A stretch of 64,000 nucleotides of DNA from PGYU01 sp964637845 (GCA_964637845.1 CAZWXI010000005.1:3822-67821), one strand, 5' to 3'. Shown: positions 15,954-25,532, counted from the first letter of the stretch. A program made the numbers and translations. The notes: generated from the letters alone by a model not told the origin.

Positions 15954-17914
15954 TTTCTTGCAGCAATATCGGAGTTCATTTCGGTGGCAGAACCTTATTT
16001 GAAAACGTCAACCTTGTCATCAACAGAAAAGACAAAATCGGGCTAATCGGAAGAAATGGTTCAGGGAAATCTACCTTTATGAAGTTTATTGCAAAACTTG
16101 GCGAGCCGACCTCGGGTAATATCATATTCCCCAACTATTTCAAAATCGGATATTTGACTCAAGAACCCCAAATATGCTCCGAATTAACTGTACTGGAAGA
16201 AGCCGAAACTGCCCTATATGAAATAAAAGCAATTGAAGCCGATTATACCGAACTGTCTGAACAATTATTCAATAGAACTGATTATGAATCACCCGATTAT
16301 CTTGCCTTAATTGATGATATTTCTAACTTCAGCGAACGATTGAAAGTGCTCGAAGCTCACTCTGCAAGCGTAGACGTTGAGATGATATTACTTGGATTAG
16401 GATTTACCCATCAAGATCTTAAGCGTTTGGTGACAGAGTTTTCAGGGGGATGGCAAATGCGTATCGAATTAGCCAAAATATTGATTAACAAACCCGACTG
16501 CATATTGCTCGATGAACCGACAAATCACTTGGATATTGAATCTATTCGCTGGCTAGAAAATTTTTTGAAAAATTACAATGGTGCCGTAATTTTAATTTCT
16601 CACGACAGAAAATTTCTCGATAATATTACCAATCGTACGTTTGAAATTGCAAACACTAAAATTTATGACATGCCTCTCAAATATAGTGATTTTGTCCTGA
16701 AAAGAGAGGAGCAGAGACAAAGCGAGTTTGCTACGCTCAAAAATCAGAAACGAGAAATCGCTCAAATTGAAAGGTTTGTTGAGAGATTTCGCTCCAAAGC
16801 AACTTTGGCTTCAAGAGTTCAATCTCGAGTTAAAATGCTAAACAAAATTGAACTCATTCAAGTGGATGATGTTGATACAAGCACAATAAGCATTAATTTC
16901 CCCGAACCACCTCGCTCAGGCAGACTTGTCGTTGAAGTTAAGCAATTAACAAAAAATTACGGCAGTCTCCAAGTCCTTAAAAATGTTGATATAGCTCTCG
17001 AACGAGGGGAGAGAGCCGCATTCGTTGGCAAAAACGGCGAAGGTAAATCTACATTTGCGCGTATTATTGCGGGAATTGAGCCATATGATGGAACGATGAA
17101 AATTGGCGAAAATGTCATCATTGCATATTATGCTCAACATCAAGCTTCAATGCTTTCGGGTGATAATACAGTTTTTGAAGTGATTGATAATGCAGCTGTA
17201 GGAGAGATGCGAACAAAAGTAAGACATTTACTGGGTGCATTTTTATTTAGTAGCAATGATGTTCACAAAAAGATTAAAGTGCTCTCAGGTGGTGAGAAAT
17301 CAAGACTTGCCCTTGCAAAATTGCTATTGACACCTTGTAATCTTCTTATTTTGGACGAACCGACCAATCATTTGGATATGCTTGCGAAAGATGTTCTTAA
17401 AAACGCATTATTAGAATATACAGGTACTTTAATTGTTGTTTCTCACGATAGAGAATTCCTCGAGGGTCTGACCGAAAAGACTTTTGAATTCAAAAATAAG
17501 GGCATCACCGAATATTTCGGAGATATCAATTATTACCTCGAAAAAACTGAACTCTCGAACTTAGATTTAATCAATTCCGATAGTAAGAATATGAATTTGA
17601 TAGCTATCAATGATGAGGTAGTTGGGTCAGAATCAAAAGCGCGGCGTGAAAAACTGAAAGAACTCCAAAGGGAGTTGAAAAGATTAAAAAAAGAATTCAA
17701 TGATACTGAGCAAATGATTATGACTTTGGAGACCGAGATGGAGGAATATTCTATTAAGTTTGCGTCAACTGACTTATATATGGGACAAAATACTCAAAAA
17801 GACGCTCAGGAAAGGTATGATTCAATAAATTTTCAATTGAAAGAAATGTTTGTGAAATGGGAAACCCTGAGTGAACAAATAATGAATTTAGAGCAACAAA
17901 TCAACGAGTTCTAA
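15950..17914 (+). CDS. ABC-F family ATPase (Uup/EttA-like translation factor)
   Basis: The 654-residue soluble protein has two ABC domains and no membrane segment. Domain one: Walker A GRNGSGKST, signature FSGGWQMRIELAK, Walker B CILLDEPTNHLD, switch SHDRKFLD. An inter-domain linker with the P-site tRNA-interaction segment (about residues 245-300) is rich in Arg, Lys and Gln. Domain two: GKNGEGKST, LSGGEKSRLALAK, LLILDEPTNHLD, SHDREFLE. A charged coiled coil (about residues 560-654) closes the protein, as in Uup and some other ABC-F members. ABC-F proteins act on the ribosomal E site. It overlaps the upstream ATPase gene by 4 bases and the convergent DUF2723 gene by 14 bases. Confidence 0.93.
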   Translation: MISCSNIGVHFGGRTLFENVNLVINRKDKIGLIGRNGSGKSTFMKFIAKLGEPTSGNIIFPNYFKIGYLTQEPQICSELTVLEEAETALYEIKAIEADYTELSEQLFNRTDYESPDYLALIDDISNFSERLKVLEAHSASVDVEMILLGLGFTHQDLKRLVTEFSGGWQMRIELAKILINKPDCILLDEPTNHLDIESIRWLENFLKNYNGAVILISHDRKFLDNITNRTFEIANTKIYDMPLKYSDFVLKREEQRQSEFATLKNQKREIAQIERFVERFRSKATLASRVQSRVKMLNKIELIQVDDVDTSTISINFPEPPRSGRLVVEVKQLTKNYGSLQVLKNVDIALERGERAAFVGKNGEGKSTFARIIAGIEPYDGTMKIGENVIIAYYAQHQASMLSGDNTVFEVIDNAAVGEMRTKVRHLLGAFLFSSNDVHKKIKVLSGGEKSRLALAKLLLTPCNLLILDEPTNHLDMLAKDVLKNALLEYTGTLIVVSHDREFLEGLTEKTFEFKNKGITEYFGDINYYLEKTELSNLDLINSDSKNMNLIAINDEVVGSESKARREKLKELQRELKRLKKEFNDTEQMIMTLETEMEEYSIKFASTDLYMGQNTQKDAQERYDSINFQLKEMFVKWETLSEQIMNLEQQINEF

Positions 17915-19853
17915 TATTCATCAAAGCTTTTGAAGCATTCGAATTAGCGGGATTTATCTTTAATGAATATTCGAAAGCTTTTGCTGCATTTTCGAACCTT
18001 TGGTTGATTGCCTCGTACTGACCTAAATTGAAAATATTATGTGATGCAACTTCAACCAAAGATTTTCCGATAGAACTTTTTGTCTGTTTACTTGATTTGA
18101 TGAATTTCTCTAAATCAGGCAAATCGAACGAAATATCTTCAGGTACGGTTCTTGCCCTGAAAAGACGCACTGCAAGCCCTTGCGGTACAAATTCATATCC
18201 TTTTATAATATCTTCTTCGGTCTGGACTATGTCCAATGTTATATAAACTGGTCTGGTATCTATGTGTGTATCAATTATTTTCCGGAATAAATTAATATAA
18301 TTTTGCTGAATGAAAGGAAATGTACTCCTAGGCATTCCTGACTCAAATTTTTCCAAATCTTCACTGTAAAGTTGCAATTCGGTTTTTAAATTATCGAATA
18401 AATTTGGGTGCCATCTTTGCAATTGTAGAGGGAACCAAGTTCGTCGCATCAGTTCTTTGCCAATCCACGTGACATCGGTTCTAAAGCCTTCAATTTCACG
18501 AAAATAAATAAAAGCAGAATTCCAATAGTCCCATTGAGCCGAAATTATGATTGCATTCGGTTCTAAAGCCGATACTAATTTTTGGGTATATTCATGTACT
18601 AAATAATCGTTCGATTTATCATTGTCACTGATGTTGAATGAAAAGTTCAAAATTGGCAAAATGGCAAGGGCATACAATAAATTTTTCCGCGATTTCATTA
18701 GCTCAACTGCTCCAATGGCTAAAAACGGAAATAGTGAAATTATCGCAAGTGAGTAATATGCTTCTATATCATGAATTGAATAATTAGATGCGTATATGAC
18801 GCACACAAGAAAATTGATTAAAAAAAACCAGAATATATTTTTCAAATTTGTTCTAACAAATATGAAAAAACTGCCTAAAATCAATAATAAACCCAATATA
18901 CCAAATTGAAAAGGTATATCCGTTAAAAATTCATTCAAATTTTCCATAAATGCGGAAGCATCTGAAAACATCCAACCTTGGTATTGTTTGCCTTGCACAT
19001 GATAAAGAAATTTATCAAGTCCTCTGTGTACCCAGCCCCAATTAAAAGCAGGCATGGCACTGCTTCGTAGTGGTAGTGTGATGTACAAAAGAAGTGGAAT
19101 TAGAAACGCTGCGATTGTCAAAATGTATGGAAATTTTGTTTTAGGCGAGATTTTCAGACTTTCATCACTATCTGACAAGTTTTTCTTGCTTTCAGACTCC
19201 CGTATTCTAATAATTTTATAAATAAGAAACAGAGCTCCAGGCATAATTAAAACCGTTGTCATATGGTTTGTAAAACCAAGCGCAATACAAAATACTGCAA
19301 TTATGGTATATTTAATATTTTCAGTCCCAATGTAAGCTTTTATGAGAAAATAAATCATAATATTGAACAGCAACAACTGTAGCGAATATACTTCAATCGC
19401 TACTGCCTGTGCCCATATGACAAGTGCAAACGAATAAGTCAGAGCAACAATGACTGCTAATATATTAATTGTGCTTTCATCATGCAAATACGAAACAAAT
19501 TCGGGTTTGATTTTTTTCTTTTTGTTTATTGTTGCTCTTTTAGTTTCTCTGCATACATTTTTCAATAACTCCCTGACCAAAAGAAATAAAAACAGAGCCG
19601 ATGTAGATGTCCAAATTGCCGCCAATAAATTTAGTTTATATACATTACTCAGAGGCATCGGTAATAATGTCCACAAAAAGCCCAACAATGTAAATAGCGG
19701 ATAGCCCGTTGGGTGAGCCACGCCGTATGTAGAACAAGCGCCTGCCAATTCGCCACTGTCAGTAAAAGTAACCGATGGATTGACTGTCGCAAAATAAATT
19801 AATGCTGTCACAGCAAATACTACAGAAACCGCCAAATTAAGAGTGAATCTCAT
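17901..19853 (-). CDS. DUF2723 membrane protein (TMEM260-like, glycosyltransferase type)
   Basis: The 650-residue protein shows the DUF2723 hallmark near its start: TVNPSVTFTDSGELAGACSTYGVAHPTGYPLFTLLG, with the membrane-proximal Asp-Ser-Gly-Glu motif. About ten to twelve hydrophobic segments follow (to residue ~400), then a soluble domain. The last ~45 residues look like one or two TPR repeats (ENAAKAFEYSLKINPANSNA). The eukaryotic homologue TMEM260 is a protein O-mannosyltransferase; bacterial members are presumed glycosyltransferases using lipid-linked sugars. It starts within the end of the TolC gene (4-base overlap), so it is probably co-transcribed with an efflux system. Confidence 0.85.
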   Translation of the reverse strand: MRFTLNLAVSVVFAVTALIYFATVNPSVTFTDSGELAGACSTYGVAHPTGYPLFTLLGFLWTLLPMPLSNVYKLNLLAAIWTSTSALFLFLLVRELLKNVCRETKRATINKKKKIKPEFVSYLHDESTINILAVIVALTYSFALVIWAQAVAIEVYSLQLLLFNIMIYFLIKAYIGTENIKYTIIAVFCIALGFTNHMTTVLIMPGALFLIYKIIRIRESESKKNLSDSDESLKISPKTKFPYILTIAAFLIPLLLYITLPLRSSAMPAFNWGWVHRGLDKFLYHVQGKQYQGWMFSDASAFMENLNEFLTDIPFQFGILGLLLILGSFFIFVRTNLKNIFWFFLINFLVCVIYASNYSIHDIEAYYSLAIISLFPFLAIGAVELMKSRKNLLYALAILPILNFSFNISDNDKSNDYLVHEYTQKLVSALEPNAIIISAQWDYWNSAFIYFREIEGFRTDVTWIGKELMRRTWFPLQLQRWHPNLFDNLKTELQLYSEDLEKFESGMPRSTFPFIQQNYINLFRKIIDTHIDTRPVYITLDIVQTEEDIIKGYEFVPQGLAVRLFRARTVPEDISFDLPDLEKFIKSSKQTKSSIGKSLVEVASHNIFNLGQYEAINQRFENAAKAFEYSLKINPANSNASKALMNIRTR

Positions 19854-21322
19854 TGCTTTTTTTCCAAAATATAATTTATTCGTTTTTGTAATGCAAAATC
19901 ATATAAAGTTAACTTTCTTAAGTTAAAAAATGCAAGCCAAAAACTTTGTAAATTTTGAATTAATGAGCGAAAAGCCATATCTTTTTCATTTTGAGCAATA
20001 AAAAATGAATTCAAGTCTATTTTGCCGATGATATAGCGATTTTTAGCTACATCAAATCGTCGTGCGGCAATAGTATCTGCTTTGGTTGATATTTCGACTT
20101 GTTTACGTAATTGGTTTAGGCGTTCAGCCAAGTAACGAACTTCTGTTTCGAAATTCAGTTTTTGCAATTCGCTCTCGTTCAAGGTTCTGTTTCTCTCCTG
20201 GACTGCGGCTTCGATTTCATTTGAACTCTTACCCCAAGTGAATAGTGGCAGTTGGAGAGTAACGTCGAATCTTTGTCTGTCTAATAAATCACGATAAACA
20301 ACATCAAATTCACTTGCCGCTTTGTTCAGACCAAATGAGGCGAATATGTCAGCGTTGATTCGGTTGTTGCTTTCAGCACGTTTTAATGCGAGTTCAGCTT
20401 CCTCTTTACGGATTTCAATATCTGTTATTATGGGATTATTCATCAAAGCGTACATGACAGCGCTTTCAGGTGAAATATCGTTTTGCGGAATTTCTTTTGG
20501 CGGAATTATGCTGATTTCATCCTTACCAGCATAACCAATAATTATTTTAAGTTCATCCAATACTCGCCTATAGTCAAGCTCTGCATTGCCCAAGACGTTG
20601 TTGGCATTTAAAAGTCCTAATTCGCTCTGCAATAAGTCGTTTTCGGCAATTTTACCGACCGAGAATCGCCCTCTGGACAATCTAAAAAGAGTATCATTTA
20701 CGGCAACGTTTTGCCGGGCATTGACTAAATTCATCTCGGCAAGATATAATTCAAAAAATTTTCTTGTTACATTGATTGCAATGTCTTCCATATCTTGATT
20801 GAATTTGTCATCTACTTTTAAATCTGCCAATTCTCTCAGTCTAAGTTCCCACATCATTGTATTGTATCTGAACAATGGTTGTCTGTATGTCACTTGCAAA
20901 GGAGTGCTACGCCATAAAGTATAATCTCCTGTTTGGTAAATATCCAACTTTGTTATGCCACTTGAAACATAGAATTCCGAATTTAGAAAGGGTATTTTCT
21001 GCGATACAGTTAGATTACCTGAGGTGAAAAGTTGGCTTTGCTCTTGAAATAAGAGTGAACCATCGGGTTGGGTTATTTGATTGATTTCCCTGACAGCGCC
21101 GGGCAACGATGCGTTAAAATTCAATTGAGGCAAATAATCTGCATAGAATGCTTTAGAGCGATGTTTGCGGGCAAGATATGAATTTAATGCTTTCTTTGCG
21201 TCAATGCCATTGTTTTGAGCAAATTTGATACATTCATCCAAAGTAAATTCAATTGCTGGGGAATGATTTGTTGCCGCCGATATCAATATGATGACAAATA
21301 CGATTTTTATTATATTATTCAT
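19850..21322 (-). CDS. TolC-family outer-membrane efflux protein
   Basis: The 490-residue protein has a signal peptide (to about residue 23, NHSPA) and two OEP repeats. The first starts with FTLDECIKFAQNNGID; long amphipathic helices are seen around residues 170-240 and 310-460. It should trimerise into an outer-membrane channel with a periplasmic helical barrel. The gene overlaps the upstream permease gene by 8 bases and the downstream DUF2723 gene by 4, so with the membrane fusion protein gene the order is MFP-permease-TolC-DUF2723. A second TolC is encoded at 44978. Confidence 0.92.
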   Translation of the reverse strand: MNNIIKIVFVIILISAATNHSPAIEFTLDECIKFAQNNGIDAKKALNSYLARKHRSKAFYADYLPQLNFNASLPGAVREINQITQPDGSLLFQEQSQLFTSGNLTVSQKIPFLNSEFYVSSGITKLDIYQTGDYTLWRSTPLQVTYRQPLFRYNTMMWELRLRELADLKVDDKFNQDMEDIAINVTRKFFELYLAEMNLVNARQNVAVNDTLFRLSRGRFSVGKIAENDLLQSELGLLNANNVLGNAELDYRRVLDELKIIIGYAGKDEISIIPPKEIPQNDISPESAVMYALMNNPIITDIEIRKEEAELALKRAESNNRINADIFASFGLNKAASEFDVVYRDLLDRQRFDVTLQLPLFTWGKSSNEIEAAVQERNRTLNESELQKLNFETEVRYLAERLNQLRKQVEISTKADTIAARRFDVAKNRYIIGKIDLNSFFIAQNEKDMAFRSLIQNLQSFWLAFFNLRKLTLYDFALQKRINYILEKKQ

Positions 21323-22646
21323 ATCTTAATAAATCAATTGGATTTTGCAATGATGCCCTTCGAGCCGGGGTAATCCCGAAAGTCAGACCCACTGATATTG
21401 AAACAAAAAAGGACAGAAAAATGGATGCCGGAGTAACAATAGTAGCAATTCCAGTGAGAATTTCAATTAATATCCCTACCGCTATTCCTAAAATGATGCC
21501 TATTATACCGCCGGTCATGCTTATTGCGACTGCTTCCATTAAAAATTGGATCAAAATATCATGACGTTTGGCTCCGACTGCTTTTCTGATGCCGATTTCT
21601 TTTGTTCTTTCCATTACTGATGCAAGCATAATATTCATTATACCGATTCCACCGACAATTAACGATATTGACGCTATTGCGCCGAGTACAGCATTGAAAA
21701 TCCTCTTTGTACTGCGTTCTTGTTGCAGTAAAAGTTCAGGTACAACTATATTAAAGTCCTTTATGCCGTTATGGCGGCGGATTAGCAGCCTCTCAATTAT
21801 TTCAACTGAACTGTTGATTTCGTCGGTATCCCGAAAATGTACAATCGCTCTGTCAATTTGATGATAGTTGGGGTCTTCGGTTTCACTGCCACGCCTTCGC
21901 TCAAAATCTCTCCTCGTAACAAGCGAACGGTTTACATATCTAAGTAACATAGTATTAATCGGGATATAAATGTCCATATTATAATCCCGAATGTTGAGAT
22001 TTTGTATGTTTTCTTTTGACATACTTCTCTCATCCATGATACCAACAACTTTAAGCCAGTGTTCTCCACATTTTATAAACTTACCGATAGGGTCATCTGT
22101 GGGAAATAATCTTGATTTCAGGCTATTGCCGATAATACAAACATTTTCAGCGAATTTATAATTGCTCTCCAATAATTTGTTGCCTTTTTGAATTGCAAAA
22201 TTGCTGACCTCAAAGTATTCCGGCATTATACCTACTAATTTGGTATTCTGACGATTTCCGTCATACATTGCTTCGGTTTCGTAAACAATTTCTGGGCTGA
22301 TGTATTTTGCAGTTGGTAGTATGGTCGAAATTGCTTCCATATCATCCAAAGTCAAACCAGGAGAAAATTTTGTTGCGGCGGTTTCTTTTTGGTCACTGTT
22401 CTCGTCGCTTTGGTCAGAAAGCTCCTGAAGTTGTTTACGGTCTAATGGTGTGATTATAATGTTGTTTGTTCCGAGCAATTTCATTTTTTCCAAGATAGCT
22501 TGCTCTGCACCACTTCCGATAGCAAGCATGGCGATTACCGAAGCGACACCGAAAATGATGCCCAATGAAGTCAGAATTGCCCTGAGCTTATTTTGGATAA
22601 TAGCCTCGAGTGCAATCTTGAAATTATATCCGAAATGCTTTATCAT
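21315..22646 (-). CDS. MacB-type FtsX-domain permease (no ATPase domain)
   Basis: The 443-residue protein is a MacB_PCD/FtsX permease. TM1 follows LEAIIQNKLRAILTSLGIIFGVASVIAM, a periplasmic domain spans about residues 50-310, and three helices lie at the C-terminus, with GGIGIMNIMLASVMERTKEIGIRKAVGAKRHDI and the closing PARRASLQNPIDLLRYE. Unlike canonical MacB, no nucleotide-binding domain is fused, and none is encoded in this operon. It must borrow an ATPase, for example the one at 48221. The periplasmic part contains a polar insert (about residues 75-90, DQSDENSDQKE). It overlaps the MFP gene upstream by 4 bases. Confidence 0.92.
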   Translation of the reverse strand: MIKHFGYNFKIALEAIIQNKLRAILTSLGIIFGVASVIAMLAIGSGAEQAILEKMKLLGTNNIIITPLDRKQLQELSDQSDENSDQKETAATKFSPGLTLDDMEAISTILPTAKYISPEIVYETEAMYDGNRQNTKLVGIMPEYFEVSNFAIQKGNKLLESNYKFAENVCIIGNSLKSRLFPTDDPIGKFIKCGEHWLKVVGIMDERSMSKENIQNLNIRDYNMDIYIPINTMLLRYVNRSLVTRRDFERRRGSETEDPNYHQIDRAIVHFRDTDEINSSVEIIERLLIRRHNGIKDFNIVVPELLLQQERSTKRIFNAVLGAIASISLIVGGIGIMNIMLASVMERTKEIGIRKAVGAKRHDILIQFLMEAVAISMTGGIIGIILGIAVGILIEILTGIATIVTPASIFLSFFVSISVGLTFGITPARRASLQNPIDLLRYE

Positions 22647-23911
22647 TCCTTCGCTTTGCCTATTGATACATAATCAAGCTCAGCACTATTCACGGGTTCA
22701 TTCAGCAGTATTTCATCTTCCTTGGTTATTCCCGAAACAATGACTACCTGATTTTGATTCATTGTTCCGATTTCAACTTGCTGTTTGATGATTTTGCCTT
22801 TTTGCTTTTTATAGACAATATGCTTTCTTTCATTATCTATGATTTCCGTGTGTAGTGCCTCGATTGGAATAAAAAGAACATTGTTCAATTTTTCGATTAG
22901 TATTTCATTGCTTGTTGTCATTGATGGAAGCAGTGATGAGTCCGATTCACTTAATTCCACTATTACCTCAAAAACTTTTGCATTCGAGCCGCGACGCTGT
23001 TCGCCGATATTTGCAACTTTGACCACTTTACCCGTAATTTTTTTATCGGGATTTGCATCCAATCTGATTTGAACACTCTGATTTTCCTTGATTTTCTGTA
23101 TATCAACTTCGTTGACAAAAGTGATTGATTCCATGATTGTCAAATCTGGCAATGTTGCTACGATTGGATACCATGCATCAATTGTAGAACCAACGACTTT
23201 GCGCCTTCCGTCCCATTCTCTTGCATAAATTACCATACCCTCGGCAGGTGCCATAATGGTAAATTGCCCAAGAACCTCATTGTATTGCTGTAACTTTTGT
23301 TGCTCTTTTATCAAATCTGTATAAATGACATTTATTTTGGCAATTGCTTGTTTGACTTTGGTTTGATAATTTTTTAATGATTGATTATAGTTTCGTTGGA
23401 TTCGTTCATAATCAATTTCAGCTTGCCTGATTACCGATGGTGCTTCGTACTTCGAAAGTTCGATTTGGAGCTTTCTTTCTTCCATGCTGAATTTAAGATT
23501 TTCAAGTTCATCTCTGGCGCTGGATAAAGTAAGCGAACTGTCTAATTTGGCTTGCAGGAATTGAGATTCATTCTTTTGAATATTGAGTTGAATCTCTTTT
23601 ATTTTACTCATGATTTCGGACTTATCCAACTCTGCGACAAAATCACCCTCTTTGACTATAGTGCCTTCGTCAACTATTTTGTTTATTTTCATTTGCCAGA
23701 TACCTACGGAGCGGGCATTTTGAGGACCTCTTATTTCCATACTGTTCTTGGCTCTAAGTTCACCCGTAGTTGTCACAACAGAAGCAAACTCACCAAATGA
23801 CGGATGGATGGTTATGTACTCAGAATTAACGGGTTTCAAATATTCAAAATAAGCCCAAACGGCACTTACGATAAGCACCAAAATAATAAAAATAATAATA
23901 AGTTTTTTCAT
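22643..23911 (-). CDS. HlyD/MacA-family periplasmic membrane fusion protein
   Basis: The 422-residue protein has one N-terminal membrane anchor (residues ~3-22) and the membrane fusion protein layout: beta-barrel start, lipoyl half-motif (IVDEGTIVKEGDFVAELD), a long helical hairpin (~residues 108-205, with LQIELSKYEAPSV and RNYNQSLKNYQTKV), second lipoyl half (FTIMAPAEGMVIYA), then a beta-barrel and membrane-proximal domain. It should link the permease at 21315 to the TolC at 19850. It is the first gene of the efflux operon and lies 58 bases from mltG on the same strand. Confidence 0.92.
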   Translation of the reverse strand: MKKLIIIFIILVLIVSAVWAYFEYLKPVNSEYITIHPSFGEFASVVTTTGELRAKNSMEIRGPQNARSVGIWQMKINKIVDEGTIVKEGDFVAELDKSEIMSKIKEIQLNIQKNESQFLQAKLDSSLTLSSARDELENLKFSMEERKLQIELSKYEAPSVIRQAEIDYERIQRNYNQSLKNYQTKVKQAIAKINVIYTDLIKEQQKLQQYNEVLGQFTIMAPAEGMVIYAREWDGRRKVVGSTIDAWYPIVATLPDLTIMESITFVNEVDIQKIKENQSVQIRLDANPDKKITGKVVKVANIGEQRRGSNAKVFEVIVELSESDSSLLPSMTTSNEILIEKLNNVLFIPIEALHTEIIDNERKHIVYKKQKGKIIKQQVEIGTMNQNQVVIVSGITKEDEILLNEPVNSAELDYVSIGKAKE

Positions 23912-23969
23912 ATTGTTAGTACGTATGATTCAAAAATCAGTTTCAATCAATAATTATGACGATTGTTTG

Positions 23970-24986
23970 CTAATTTTCTATTCTATTTCGTTCCCTAAAT
24001 TCTCTAACAAATTCCAAATGTCCAGAATATGTCTCCGAAAAATTGTGCCAACCTGACGCATCAGGTGCTGCTACCATATATAAATAATTATGAGTTTCGG
24101 GTTCAACCGCTGCTATGATTGAATTTTTCCCGGGGTTGTTTATTGGACCGGGTGGCAATCCTGGATATTTATAAGTGTTGTACTTGTTATCATAGCTCAA
24201 ATCACTGTATAGAAGCCGTCTTTTTATACCCAACGCATATTGAACTGTTGGGTCAGCTTGTAAGAGCATATTCTTTTTTAACCTGTTATGATATAATCCG
24301 CTGACCTTCTTCTTTTCGGCGTTAATAGGGGTCTCGGCTTCGATTATAGATGCAAGCGTCAGAATTTCATGTCTGTTTAAATTAAACCGATTTCCTTTTT
24401 CTGCTAGGTTATGTACGAATAATTTATCTTGTTCATTTAATAGTCTGTTCAAGATAGTTTTTTCATCCACATTGGGATAGAAATCATATGTGTTCGGCTG
24501 CAAGTAGCCCTCTAAAGTTTTACCCGGAATACCTCGGACACTGAGTAGTGAGTCTGACTCGCATAACTTGATGAATTTCTGTTTGTCTATTTTTGTGTTT
24601 TTTGATACAATGTCGGCGATTTCACGGTAATTGAGTCCTTCGGGTATGGTAATTCTAATTGTGTATTGGTGTGTTCCGTGTGTCAGAGCATCAATGATTT
24701 GTGAATTCGTCATCAATGTATCAAATTTGTAAAATCCGGCTTTAATGAATTTTTTATCAAAATAGGCTATGCAGCTTATGTAGAATTTGTAGAACCATGA
24801 GGGTTCGAGAGCGCCTTTTGAGTTCATTATATTAAGTATCGATTCTGAGCTGCTGCCACGCTTTATTTCGGTTATATCACCGGATGAAAAGCGAATACTT
24901 TTATTCAAACTGCTTGTAACAGTAAAATATGCTCCCGAAATTAAAAGTATAAAAAATATTATGACTATAGTTGAAATATTCTTCAT
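23970..24986 (-). CDS. mltG: Endolytic peptidoglycan transglycosylase MltG
   Basis: The 338-residue YceG-like protein has a single N-terminal membrane anchor (residues ~4-22). It is expected to cut nascent glycan strands and so end their polymerisation at the inner membrane. Seen motifs: IPEGLNYREIADIV, LEGYLQPNTYDF, LASIIEAETP with the catalytic Glu at residue 216, and LQADPTVQYALG, YPGLPPGPINNPG and the C-terminal HNFSETYSGH. Length is typical. A TATTTTTG promoter motif lies at 25059-25066, and the resulting leader consists largely of a hexanucleotide repeat. Confidence 0.96.
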   Translation of the reverse strand: MKNISTIVIIFFILLISGAYFTVTSSLNKSIRFSSGDITEIKRGSSSESILNIMNSKGALEPSWFYKFYISCIAYFDKKFIKAGFYKFDTLMTNSQIIDALTHGTHQYTIRITIPEGLNYREIADIVSKNTKIDKQKFIKLCESDSLLSVRGIPGKTLEGYLQPNTYDFYPNVDEKTILNRLLNEQDKLFVHNLAEKGNRFNLNRHEILTLASIIEAETPINAEKKKVSGLYHNRLKKNMLLQADPTVQYALGIKRRLLYSDLSYDNKYNTYKYPGLPPGPINNPGKNSIIAAVEPETHNYLYMVAAPDASGWHNFSETYSGHLEFVREFRERNRIEN

Positions 24987-25011
24987 ATGTTATCGTCTTC
25001 ATATACAATTT

Positions 25012-25051
25012 AAATATAAATATAAATATAAATATAAATATAAATATAAAT
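25012..25051. repeat. Hexanucleotide tandem repeat (AAATAT)6.7
   Basis: Forty bases of a perfect AAATAT repeat lie in the 112-base divergent gap between mltG and the OsmC-like gene. Given the minus-strand promoter motif at 25059-25066, the repeat should fall in the 5' leader of mltG mRNA (read as ATATTT). It lies 48-87 bases upstream of the OsmC-like start. Repeat number could vary by slippage without affecting any reading frame. Confidence 0.9.
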
Positions 25052-25058
25052 TATTATT

Positions 25059-25066
25059 CAAAAATA
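25059..25066 (-). promoter_or_regulatory. -7 promoter element of mltG
   Basis: Minus-strand TATTTTTG matches TAnnTTTG and is 73 bases upstream of the mltG start. No TTTG is seen at the usual -33 spacing. Confidence 0.5.
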
Positions 25067-25098
25067 TCAAATTTTCAAACATTAAAGGATAAAACAAT

Positions 25099-25497
25099 AT
25101 GTCAATCAGAGTTTTTTTCCCTGGTAATAAGAAAGTATATGCAGAATACAACGGCTTTACTATCCAAACAGACCAACCCATAAGAGCAGGCGGAGATGGC
25201 TCTGCCCCATCGCCGTATGATTATTTTTTGGTATCCTTGGCAACATGTGGAGGTATATTCGTAAAAGGTTATTGCGATAGTCGCGGCATACCCGCCGATG
25301 ACATCGAGCTTGTCCAAAATTTAGAATACGACTCGGTAAATAAAAGGATTTCAAAAGTCAAAATTGATGTCCTCGTACCACCCGATTTTCCGCAGGACCA
25401 CTATAAGGCATTGGTGAATGTTGTAAATCATTGCTCAGTCAAGAAAACAATTTTCGACCCGCCCGAATTCGTTGTCGAGACAAAAGTTAAAAAATAA
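25099..25497 (+). CDS. OsmC-family protein
   Basis: The 132-residue protein is a small OsmC/Ohr-type protein, a family that reduces organic hydroperoxides with two cysteines. SPYDYFLVSLATCGG holds the first conserved Cys and VNVVNHCSVKKT the second, and PIRAGGDGSAPSPYD is the family's usual approach to the first. It is closer to the OsmC-like/YhfA branch than to Ohr. The start is supported by AAAGGA 8 bases upstream. It stands alone, divergent from mltG. Confidence 0.9.
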   Translation: MSIRVFFPGNKKVYAEYNGFTIQTDQPIRAGGDGSAPSPYDYFLVSLATCGGIFVKGYCDSRGIPADDIELVQNLEYDSVNKRISKVKIDVLVPPDFPQDHYKALVNVVNHCSVKKTIFDPPEFVVETKVKK

Positions 25498-25524
25498 ACA
25501 GCCTATCTGAAGAGATTTTTAAAT

Positions 25525-25532
25525 TACTTTTG
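25525..25532 (+). promoter_or_regulatory. -7 promoter element of ychF
   Basis: TACTTTTG matches TAnnTTTG and ends 29 bases before the ychF ATG. It lies in the 64-base gap after the OsmC-like gene. Confidence 0.5.

Noticed and set aside
25012..25051. Tandem repeat as a CRISPR array or origin iteron
   Set aside because: The unit is 6 bases with no spacers and no cas, dnaA or partition genes nearby.
24971..25183. Open frames with Asn-Ile or Leu-Tyr repeats across the hexanucleotide tract
   Set aside because: They are translations of the (AAATAT)n repeat and overlap the mltG and OsmC-like starts.
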